Origin: Euryarchaeota archaeon UBA33
GTDB taxonomy: Archaea; Thermoplasmatota; E2; DHVEG-1
Assembly: GCA_002506745.1 (NCBI GenBank)
Contig: DAYE01000027.1
Coordinates: 407-5,963, forward strand
Length of the DNA stretch: 5,557 bases
Reading direction: 5' to 3'
The first letter of the stretch is position 1. Each line of letters starts with the position of its first letter. The translations under genes and the position numbers were made by a program. A model generated the notes under the pieces. It searched no databases. It was not told the origin of the DNA and was given only the letters and a program-made list of their open reading frames with translations. Below are positions 1 through 5,557 of this stretch, piece by piece.

Positions 1-621
1 GTCGAAATAGATAGTGAATGCACTGAAGGCGTCTCCAAGGATACTTTGTAAGGCGAACGCGATCGCAATCCCAGTCACACCAAGTCCAACGATTGCGCCG
101 GAAAGGTCAATTCTACTCACATAAAGAAGGTAGAGTAACGCAAAGATGTACACGAAGACATGGAGGAGTTTTTTAAAGATAACAAGGATGTTGCTGCTGA
201 CTGCGCGTCTCCCTTGTTTCACGATGCGCTCGGCGTACCATGAGACGAGCACGTTGATGACGCGGGTGATGATGAAGGCGACGAGGAACACCTCTGCGAC
301 GAGGAAGATTTGCCCGACGATGGATGAATACGTGAAAAGGACGGTGAGCTGCTCGATCGCATAGAAAAACCCAAGGAGGATCACGAAATAGTAGATTGGT
401 CGTTTCACGTTTTTAATGATCTCGTCATCAAGGGTTGTTTTGGTTTTTTTCGCCCATCTGCTAAAGTAATGTTCGAAGAGATGGTACACAGCCCAGCCAG
501 CGAAAATAGACAGGATGAAGAATATGACAGCAGCGATGATTTGACCGATGAGAGGCGTAAGCAGGAGGTGCGCATCGCGCAGTGCGTTGTTGATGAGGTC
601 CGGCAAGGTTGTACTGATCAT
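1..621 (-). CDS. MscS-family mechanosensitive ion channel (partial, N-terminal part)
   Basis: This is an integral membrane channel that opens under membrane tension to release ions and osmolytes during hypo-osmotic shock. The frame is open for 207 codons from ATG at 621 and runs off the left edge, so the cytoplasmic beta and alpha/beta domains are missing. Hydrophobic segments lie at about residues 21-46, 76-92, 102-126 and 148-168. The last visible part, about 173-205, is the glycine/alanine-rich pore-lining helix with the family signature GLGVTGIAIAFALQSILGDA. The preceding loop, KKTKTTLDDEIIKNVKRP (about 58-75), is typical of the longer MscS-like proteins. The ATG is favoured because GGTGA (627-631) sits 5 bases upstream; an in-frame GTG at 630 is the only other start before the stop at 658-660. 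It has no evident functional link to the glycan genes. The family call is secure; substrate and gating details cannot be seen. Confidence 0.95.
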   Translation of the reverse strand, partial: MISTTLPDLINNALRDAHLLLTPLIGQIIAAVIFFILSIFAGWAVYHLFEHYFSRWAKKTKTTLDDEIIKNVKRPIYYFVILLGFFYAIEQLTVLFTYSSIVGQIFLVAEVFLVAFIITRVINVLVSWYAERIVKQGRRAVSSNILVIFKKLLHVFVYIFALLYLLYVSRIDLSGAIVGLGVTGIAIAFALQSILGDAFSAFTIYFD

Positions 622-644
622 GTCGTTCACCGAGAAATAAAAAA

Positions 645-660
645 GGATATTTAATCTTTA
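645..660 (-). promoter_or_regulatory. TATA-like box upstream of the MscS gene
   Basis: On the minus strand the stretch reads TAAAGATTAAATATCC, centred about 29 bases before the ATG at 621. The A-rich start followed by TTAAATAT resembles an archaeal BRE/TATA element, and the spacing would give a transcript with almost no leader. The GGTGA at 627-631 would then lie at or before the transcript start, which fits poorly with a Shine-Dalgarno role, so only one of the two signals is likely to be used. If the host is bacterial the same stretch could be a -10-like region. A minus-strand T-run at 635-644 follows it. This is pattern matching only. Confidence 0.25.
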
Positions 661-702
661 GGCCACGCGGTCGAGGAGTACTATGCTTTCATCCCTTTAT
701 CG

Positions 703-1173
703 TCAGCTGAAAATAAAGAGGATTAACAAGATGGCAAAAATACGGATGAAGGGGTCGAGGAAGCGGAGCCGTAGCAGGAACGGGATCCTTGCGACCGATG
801 GTCCTTCCCTCGGAATCGTGGAGAATGTGGTGAGGCAGTAGAATTCGACGGAGTTCGTCTTCAGCGTGGTGTTCGTCACATACGGGGTGCATTCTCTGTT
901 GTCTTTTGGACGATCTGGAGATGATGGTTCTCATCAATCAGGTATCTAACGACCGTATACGACTGGTTTGACTGGTGCTGGGCCGTCGTCAATCTCCTCG
1001 AAGGAACGAATGATCCCGTTGGTGTCGGAACAGTTCAGCACGATAGACAGTGTGTGGTCCGCAGGTACTGAATGCAGAGGACTTGATGAAGTATTTTGGA
1101 AAAAAACAGGGGAAAGAAGAATGATACTTGCAAGAGGGACGGTGACGCTTTGGAGGAGGCGTGATTTCTGCAT
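703..1173 (-). pseudogene. Frameshifted remnant of a small secreted or membrane-anchored protein (family not recognised)
   Basis: One minus-strand frame starts at ATG 1173, six bases after the glycosyltransferase stop, and ends at TGA 703-705, about 156 codons in all. Its only interruptions are three stops packed into 18 bases (TAG 946-948, TGA 934-936 and 931-933). The first part starts with a signal-peptide-like sequence (MQKSRLLQSVTVPLASIILL) and continues with DTNGIIRSFEEIDDGPAPVK. The last part ends in a hydrophobic tail (FLDPFIRIFAILLILFIFS) that could be a C-terminal membrane anchor. Over the stop cluster a second minus frame is open from about 1030 to 879 and gives protein-like sequence (YTVVRYLIDENHHLQIVQKT). 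Two compensating single-base shifts, in about 948-1030 and 879-930, would therefore restore one continuous protein. Codons in these stretches favour C or G at the third position, as in the MscS gene. No Shine-Dalgarno site precedes the ATG. Sequencing error, or simply non-coding DNA, are the alternatives. No function is proposed. Confidence 0.4.
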
Positions 1174-1179
1174 GGATAA

Positions 1180-2382
1180 TTATACTGTGTTATCATATAT
1201 ATATTTATTTTGCATCGATAAAATTTTTTTATAGAATTGAATAGTTTTTTCAGCGATTGGCCCCCATCCTAGTTCTCGTTCTTTTTCTTCAGAATCCCTT
1301 GCGAGATCAACCAACAGTTGATCATTTTGTAATATTCGAACGATATTTCTTTCAAGAGCCTTTATGTCGTTAGGTGGTGACACAGCACCCGCATACTTCA
1401 CGTATTCAGGGAGACCGCCGATATCGGTCACCAGTAACGGCTTATGATAGGTGATAGTGAGTGCGGCTGCTCCACCGTGCGTATCAAATGGCTCGTGGTA
1501 GGGGAGCACGACGAGGTCAGCGGCTTGGAAAAGAACCTCGACCTGTGATTCTGGAATAAACCCTAGCCGTGTTACCACATGACGCTGTAACGTGTTTTGT
1601 GTAATCATCGACTCATAGGGCGCCCACCCCCCTTGAATGGCGATCGGTTGGCCAGCAACAAGTAACAGTGTTTCAGGAACATGTTCTACGATTCCTTTTA
1701 AGGCCTGAAGAAGTGTATCAAGACCTTTGTATCGCCATAAATACCCGAAAAACAAAAGAACCTTTTTCTCTGATCCGATGCCCAATAAGATCCGCGCATC
1801 CTCCTTAGTAACGCCCCTGGCTTCATAACGAATGGGACCGTGAGTTGCTATGAGAATTTTCTTAAAATCGATATGGTACAGCTGCTGAAATTTCAACCAA
1901 TTTCTCTGATTATGGACAATAAATCCTTCGGCAAATTTAAAAATGAAGGTATTGAAAACCCTGTCGATGATTTTGATGAACCGCTTCACTGTATGAGGGG
2001 TGATATTGTGGACGGTGAAGATGATTGTTTTCCCCCGGAGTTTCAAAATCGGTATTATCCATGAATACATAAGCAATGTGTACGGCATCCACTGTTGAAC
2101 ATGAATAATATCTCCAGAGGCTTGCAATGCCCCGCGGGTCCACGAGAACGGATTCCACCATTTTATGAAGTACCTCACCTTGATATTCTGCGGGGTATGA
2201 TCTGCATCATATGTTTCCTTTGATCCCCCGCTGTAAAATAAATCTGGCAACGAATAGAACCCGATGTAGTCCGCATCCATCCTTGCTGCGAGTTCTTGAA
2301 ATATATGGACGCAATAGGGACTAATGGCCTTTATCGGTGGTAATGTCCCTATCATGGTCACTTTCAAGGAATTCGACGACAT
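1180..2382 (-). CDS. GT-B fold glycosyltransferase, GT4-like (group 1 family)
   Basis: This is a predicted cytoplasmic or membrane-associated enzyme that transfers a sugar from a nucleotide-sugar donor to a growing surface glycan or lipid-linked acceptor; donor and acceptor are unknown. At 400 residues it is full length for the family. The N-terminal acceptor domain begins with LKVTMIGTLPPIKAISPYC (6-24), including the usual glycine-containing first loop, and has the second-strand pattern TIIFTVHNITPH (119-130). The C-terminal donor domain starts near LLFFGYLWRYKGLDTLLQA (209-227), the standard glycine/arginine/lysine phosphate-binding region, followed by LLLVAG (239-244) and LVVLPYHEPFDTHGGAAA (290-307). 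The classical E-x7-E motif is altered: the first Glu (E297) is present and the second position is Ala305. The start follows the methyltransferase stop by 33 bases; an AGGAG lies 14 bases before the ATG, a long spacing, but no closer in-frame start exists. It is probably co-transcribed with the methyltransferase. The family is certain, the sugar specificity unknown. Confidence 0.93.
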   Translation of the reverse strand: MSSNSLKVTMIGTLPPIKAISPYCVHIFQELAARMDADYIGFYSLPDLFYSGGSKETYDADHTPQNIKVRYFIKWWNPFSWTRGALQASGDIIHVQQWMPYTLLMYSWIIPILKLRGKTIIFTVHNITPHTVKRFIKIIDRVFNTFIFKFAEGFIVHNQRNWLKFQQLYHIDFKKILIATHGPIRYEARGVTKEDARILLGIGSEKKVLLFFGYLWRYKGLDTLLQALKGIVEHVPETLLLVAGQPIAIQGGWAPYESMITQNTLQRHVVTRLGFIPESQVEVLFQAADLVVLPYHEPFDTHGGAAALTITYHKPLLVTDIGGLPEYVKYAGAVSPPNDIKALERNIVRILQNDQLLVDLARDSEEKERELGWGPIAEKTIQFYKKILSMQNKYIYDNTV

Positions 2383-2415
2383 ATCCGTTGAATATACTCC
2401 TGAACTATTCTGCTT

Positions 2416-3135
2416 TCACTCCTGAGATTTCGTTCCTATAACAATTTGAATACCGCCTTTGAACATCTCGAGTTTCCTGATGTCTTTGAACCCGACAACA
2501 AGCATGTCATTCGAGACGCCTTTCTTAATCATATCTCTTTTTGTCCTGCTTTCAAGGTTGAGAGGAAACGGAATCCAATTCCAATTCCAAATGGAAAGGA
2601 ACACTCTGCGCCACAGAGACCGTGGAAAGTCCTCCTCAAAAATGATTACGAAGCCCCTATCGCATAAAATTCTTTTTACTTCTTTTAAAATATTTAACCG
2701 GAGATGGCCAGGCATTTCATGGAGGGCAAAACAGATAAAGACCTTTGAAAAAGCGTCTTTATGAAATTCCGTCGATCGAGCATCTCCTGTTTTGAAATGA
2801 ACATTGGTATATAGGTTCTTTCTCTGTGCAATGGCTATCCTTCCTGGATTCAGATCCATGCCTGTAAGACCACCGCGATCCCCGATTCTCTCTCGAATGG
2901 CAAAGGTCGACCCTCCAGTCCCACAGCACAAATCAAGGATATTTTCGTTATCAACAAAACTGATTTGTTCCAGTAAGGTGCCTCTCAGCTTCGTTTCACC
3001 ACCAAAAGGAAACATAGCGAACCGAAGATACGAATCATAAAATTTAGAATGTACGAGTTGAACCAGAAGTTGATACGATTCGTCGTCTGATTGGGGAAAT
3101 CGATAGACCACCATTTCATCATATGATTTCACCAC
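2416..3135 (-). CDS. Class I SAM-dependent methyltransferase (UbiE/MenG-like fold)
   Basis: This is a predicted soluble methyltransferase using S-adenosylmethionine. Its place beside glycosyltransferase, ligase and sulfotransferase genes suggests it methylates a sugar or lipid moiety, but the substrate is not visible. Motif I is NILDLCCGTGGSTFAI (65-80). An acidic residue for the SAM ribose follows at the end of strand 2 (TGMDLNPGRI, D94), then TGDAR (117-121, D118) for the adenine site, and strand 4/motif II FSKVFICFALHEMPGH (129-144). The part from about 160 to 239 is a lid or dimerisation-like region with an aromatic stretch, SIWNWNWIPFPLN (181-193). The longest frame begins at GTG 3135 and overlaps the divergent ligase start by 13 bases. 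ATG 3114 is a good alternative that removes the overlap. An in-frame stop lies 24 bases upstream of the GTG, and neither start has a well-placed Shine-Dalgarno site. An A-rich CCGAAAAAATA at 3158-3168, about 26 bases before the GTG, would fit an archaeal promoter of a leaderless mRNA. Confidence 0.9.
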   Translation of the reverse strand: MVKSYDEMVVYRFPQSDDESYQLLVQLVHSKFYDSYLRFAMFPFGGETKLRGTLLEQISFVDNENILDLCCGTGGSTFAIRERIGDRGGLTGMDLNPGRIAIAQRKNLYTNVHFKTGDARSTEFHKDAFSKVFICFALHEMPGHLRLNILKEVKRILCDRGFVIIFEEDFPRSLWRRVFLSIWNWNWIPFPLNLESRTKRDMIKKGVSNDMLVVGFKDIRKLEMFKGGIQIVIGTKSQE

Positions 3136-4622
3136 GGGTATACAATCTTTTCTCTCCTATTTTTTCGGTAACAGAATTGAAAAGATATTTGAATGGGAAC
3201 GAACTTGTATGGGCATCTATGAATCCGTTTCTGAATCCGTTCACGGGATTTCCTTTTTTACGAGACTTTCTCACAGATCCCGCTCGGCTTCGCAGACTCA
3301 GTCAAAGAAAATTGGACGAGTATCGGAATAAAGCATTTCGCAAGGCGGTCGTATACGCTTGGAATGTCCCTGTGTACCGGGAGAAATATAGAAACCAAGG
3401 AATCACACCCGACATGATATTCGAGGTTGAAGATATTCAGAGACTCCCGTTCATCACAAAAAAAGAGCTTCTTGATAATTTTCCTGACAATGTCGTTCCT
3501 CTAGGATACGATAAAAGAAAAGCACAGATGATTTGCACGAGCGGCTCGTCGGGAAAAATTCTCACCTTTTATTCAGATTTTCTGACAATTAGCAAGGCCG
3601 TCACCATCTCTATCAGAGAACTCCAAGCCTATGGACTGCATTGGAATACATCGAGAATCGCTCATATCATCAATTTTAACCCCTATCAAGTCAACGAGGC
3701 AATCAACCAAGGATTTGTTTCCCACGCACGTACGTTTTCTTTACTTCAGAACCATCTCCAACTGAACCCATTTCAACCGATTCCCGAACTCATGAAACAG
3801 CTGGATGACTTCAAACCAGACGCCATTGTGTCGTATCCGGTCACCTTTCAACACCTTGCGTATCTGAAAATGAAAGGGAATGGTACTCATGTGAAACCAA
3901 GGATTCTTTTTGTAGGCGGCTATGTCCTTGACCCGTATATTCGTGACTATGTCGAGCAGGCATTCGGCTGCAAAATGGTCAATGTGTATGGGTCAGCCGA
4001 ATCGGGTGGGGATATTTCGTTTGAATGCCTGAAGGGTACGTGGCACATCAACCATGATTTCTACCATATTGAATCGGTGAACAAGGACTTGGAGGCGGTT
4101 GAACCAGGAAAAAAAGGCCGCATTATTGTCACACGATTATTTGGCAGAGGGACACCGATGATACGATACACGGGCATGGACGATCTCATTACCCTAGAAC
4201 CTGTTCATGAATGCGAATGCGGGCTATGCACACCAAGCATCAAGGGCGTAGAAGGAAGAATCGACTCAACGATTGTCCTACCCGATGGAAGAATGTATCC
4301 TTCCGCGAGTTTCTCTATCATGTCCACAATTTTGAATGATCTGAAAACAAATAAAGTACGACAATTCCAAATCGTCCAAAAACAGCTCAATGAAATTGAG
4401 ATATCCTTAGTCTTCGATGACGAACAACGGAATACCGCGCCATCTGTGGATCGCATCATCGAGACGGTAGAAGCAGCATATGTGAAAATGGTCGGACCGT
4501 TGGTAAAGATCATTGTGAAGGAAAAGAAAGAAATTACGTCCGAGGAAGGGAAGCCGTCTCCTTTTGTCGTTTCGTATGTACCTCGTGATAAAATTCAGGA
4601 GATGTTAGATCAACTCGACTAA
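3123..4622 (+). CDS. PaaK/CapK-family adenylate-forming ligase (phenylacetate-CoA ligase-like)
   Basis: This family (COG1541) activates a carboxylic acid with ATP to an acyl-adenylate and usually passes it to CoA. Members inside polysaccharide clusters (CapK-like) are thought to supply acyl groups for glycan decoration. The 499-residue protein has an N-terminal helical region with ISPRVYNLFSP (2-12) and the usual VVYAWNVPVYREKY stretch (about 78-91). The ATP phosphate-binding loop is TSGSSGK (139-145), followed by the adenine motif YGSAESGG (289-296) and the ribose-binding RYTGMDD (D353/D354). Then come a cysteine-rich CECGLCTP segment and GVEGRIDSTIVLPDG, the usual PaaK hinge region. EEGKPSPFVVSY, near the end, holds a candidate for the C-terminal catalytic lysine. 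It is somewhat longer than typical PaaK proteins. The ATG has no Shine-Dalgarno site, but the conserved-looking N-terminus supports this start. The start overlaps the divergent methyltransferase frame by 13 bases. The actual acid substrate is unknown; phenylacetate itself is unlikely in this context. Confidence 0.9.
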   Translation: MISPRVYNLFSPIFSVTELKRYLNGNELVWASMNPFLNPFTGFPFLRDFLTDPARLRRLSQRKLDEYRNKAFRKAVVYAWNVPVYREKYRNQGITPDMIFEVEDIQRLPFITKKELLDNFPDNVVPLGYDKRKAQMICTSGSSGKILTFYSDFLTISKAVTISIRELQAYGLHWNTSRIAHIINFNPYQVNEAINQGFVSHARTFSLLQNHLQLNPFQPIPELMKQLDDFKPDAIVSYPVTFQHLAYLKMKGNGTHVKPRILFVGGYVLDPYIRDYVEQAFGCKMVNVYGSAESGGDISFECLKGTWHINHDFYHIESVNKDLEAVEPGKKGRIIVTRLFGRGTPMIRYTGMDDLITLEPVHECECGLCTPSIKGVEGRIDSTIVLPDGRMYPSASFSIMSTILNDLKTNKVRQFQIVQKQLNEIEISLVFDDEQRNTAPSVDRIIETVEAAYVKMVGPLVKIIVKEKKEITSEEGKPSPFVVSYVPRDKIQEMLDQLD

Positions 4623-4627
4623 GAAGG
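4623..4627 (+). promoter_or_regulatory. Weak ribosome binding site of the sulfotransferase gene
   Basis: GAAGG begins in the last base of the ligase's surroundings, just after its TAA stop. It lies 4 bases before ATG 4632 and 10 bases before the in-frame ATG 4638. The spacing is short for the first ATG and slightly long for the second, so it does not decide the start. Its presence supports translation of the sulfotransferase from the same mRNA as the ligase. Confidence 0.35.
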
Positions 4628-4631
4628 TCAT

Positions 4632-5557
4632 ATGCACATGAACAAGAAGGATACCGTGACTGATTCGAATCATTGCATTATTCCACTCGTCTTCATTTTA
4701 AGTCTTCACCGGTCAGGGTCAAGTATTGTGTATGATATGCTGGGAAGGACCGGGTGCTTCAATGTCATTACGAACTATCACGTCTTGAGCTACGATCAGC
4801 TAATGCAAAATCATGAAAATCACCGCGAAGAGGAGGCAAAAGCGAACCTTAGGATATTATTTGAAAAAAAGAAAATCAAAGGAAGAGGTATCGACGACAT
4901 CCAAGTCACTCCTGATACACCTCAAGAGTATGGATATCTTTACCTCAGGAACGGATACCCATTACGAACGTGCGAAAGGAACAAGTGGCTTCTGGATGAC
5001 CTGATTCACAGGGTTCAACACCTCAATGAAAATACCAGACCGGTTCTCTTGAAAAACCCGTATGATTTCACAAACTTTCTGTATCTTAAAGAACAATACC
5101 CTTCAGCAAAATTCGTGTTCCTGCACAGAAACCCGTTCGACACCTTGAACTCCCTTATGAATACATGGCAGACGCTCCTTCGAAAGAAAAATGAGTATAC
5201 TGCTCTGATGTCCTACAAGTACAAGGATCTATTTGCAAACTCCTTCTACCTGTTTTTGGTACGATTGTTCTATGCGTATCCTTTTTCTCTTGGCTTTTTT
5301 TCGGAGGTGAACAGTTTATCTCATCAAACGAAATTTTTCCTGCAAAACATTGAAAAAATCCCTTCCTCCGATTACATCAATATTACCTACGAAGATCTGA
5401 ACAAAGCTCCTAATGATACTATAAATACGATCCTCGGGTTTTTACATTTGAAGGTGGATCTTGATGTTACGAAGATGCTACATGCTAGGAACCTGAAAAG
5501 AATCAAGGAAATCCAAATGTTCAAAAAGTATATCTACAACTCGATGGAACCATATTT
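4632..5557 (+). CDS. PAPS-dependent sulfotransferase (partial, right end cut)
   Basis: This is predicted to transfer a sulfuryl group from 3'-phosphoadenylyl sulfate to a hydroxyl or amine of an acceptor, probably a glycan or lipid of the cell surface given its neighbours. 308 codons are visible and the frame runs off the right edge; since such proteins are often about 300-350 residues, most of it is present. The 5'-phosphosulfate loop is FILSLHRSGSSIVYDML, with R27 and the following SGSS. The 3'-phosphate site is AKFVFLHRNPFDTLNSLM, with R166 and S174 in the standard Arg-x7-Ser arrangement. INITYEDL and the following helix further downstream match the conserved late part of the fold. The start is ATG 4632 (alternative ATG 4638); both precede the loop by a short, non-signal-like N-terminus, so a cytoplasmic or peripheral enzyme is expected. 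It lies 9 bases after the ligase stop and almost certainly shares its mRNA. The family is confident, the acceptor unknown. Confidence 0.92.
   Translation, partial: MHMNKKDTVTDSNHCIIPLVFILSLHRSGSSIVYDMLGRTGCFNVITNYHVLSYDQLMQNHENHREEEAKANLRILFEKKKIKGRGIDDIQVTPDTPQEYGYLYLRNGYPLRTCERNKWLLDDLIHRVQHLNENTRPVLLKNPYDFTNFLYLKEQYPSAKFVFLHRNPFDTLNSLMNTWQTLLRKKNEYTALMSYKYKDLFANSFYLFLVRLFYAYPFSLGFFSEVNSLSHQTKFFLQNIEKIPSSDYINITYEDLNKAPNDTINTILGFLHLKVDLDVTKMLHARNLKRIKEIQMFKKYIYNSMEPY

Noticed and set aside
469..654. Short plus-strand open frames over the channel gene (also 146-364)
   Set aside because: They are antisense to the MscS coding sequence, which has clear family motifs over the whole stretch.
689..937. 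An 82-codon minus-strand open frame starting at TTG
   Set aside because: Rich in His, Arg and Pro with no domain-like pattern; it is a third frame over the same stretch as the better hydrophobic-tail frame ending at 703.
931..948. Stop-codon readthrough (for example TAG read as pyrrolysine) in the small broken gene
   Set aside because: The TAG is followed within 12 bases by two consecutive TGA codons in the same frame, so decoding one stop would not restore the protein; frameshifts explain the pattern better.
968..1234. An 88-codon plus-strand open frame opposite the broken gene and the end of the glycosyltransferase
   Set aside because: It runs into the glycosyltransferase on the other strand, has no ribosome binding site and low-complexity composition at its end; the minus-strand frame has the more protein-like features.
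1194..1240. AT-rich run with a T-tract considered as a terminator or mobile-element end
   Set aside because: It is within the coding end of the glycosyltransferase (YKKILSMQNKYIYD), has no hairpin, and no inverted repeats or target duplication were seen.
4205..4513. A 102-codon minus-strand open frame inside the ligase gene
   Set aside because: It lies fully inside a strongly supported plus-strand gene and encodes Ser/Thr-rich sequence without motifs.
4813..5004. A 63-codon plus-strand open frame inside the sulfotransferase gene
   Set aside because: It is a Lys-rich out-of-frame shadow; the sulfotransferase frame is continuous through it.

Overview
The window holds six genes or gene remnants in two divergent arms. 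All the intact ones belong to well-known families. The four central and right-hand genes read as part of a cell-surface glycan or glycolipid biosynthesis and decoration cluster: a GT-B glycosyltransferase, a SAM-dependent methyltransferase, a PaaK/CapK-type adenylate-forming ligase and a PAPS-dependent sulfotransferase. The left edge is an unrelated mechanosensitive channel gene.

Organism: no rRNA or tRNA is present, so the assignment is weak. Base composition is moderate. The glycosyltransferase N-terminus (IGTLPPIKAISPYC), the style of the MscS N-terminus, the lack of good Shine-Dalgarno sites at several starts, and A/T-rich TATA-like boxes about 26-29 bases before two minus-strand starts would all suit an archaeon. 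A bacterium, possibly an uncultured lineage, is not excluded.

Layout, left to right. Bases 1-621 (minus) are the N-terminal 207 codons of an MscS-family channel that runs off the left edge. Bases 622-702 are a short intergenic stretch with a TATA-like box. Bases 703-1173 (minus) hold no intact gene, but one reading frame is open along almost all of it. That frame starts with a signal-peptide-like segment, ends with a hydrophobic anchor-like tail, and is interrupted by three clustered stops that a second open frame bridges; I read this as a frameshifted remnant of a secreted or anchored protein. Bases 1180-2382 (minus) are the glycosyltransferase and 2416-3135 (minus) the methyltransferase, probably one transcript in the order methyltransferase then glycosyltransferase. 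From 3123 the plus strand carries the ligase (to 4622) and, 9 bases later, the sulfotransferase (4632 to beyond the right edge).

How the genes may work together (inference): the glycosyltransferase extends a lipid- or protein-linked sugar, the methyltransferase and sulfotransferase modify it, and the ligase activates a carboxylic acid as its adenylate or CoA ester for attachment to the glycan or a precursor. The most unusual features are the methyltransferase and ligase start codons, which face outwards and overlap, and the broken gene next to the MscS gene. I found no CRISPR array, insertion sequence, RNA gene or clearly new system.
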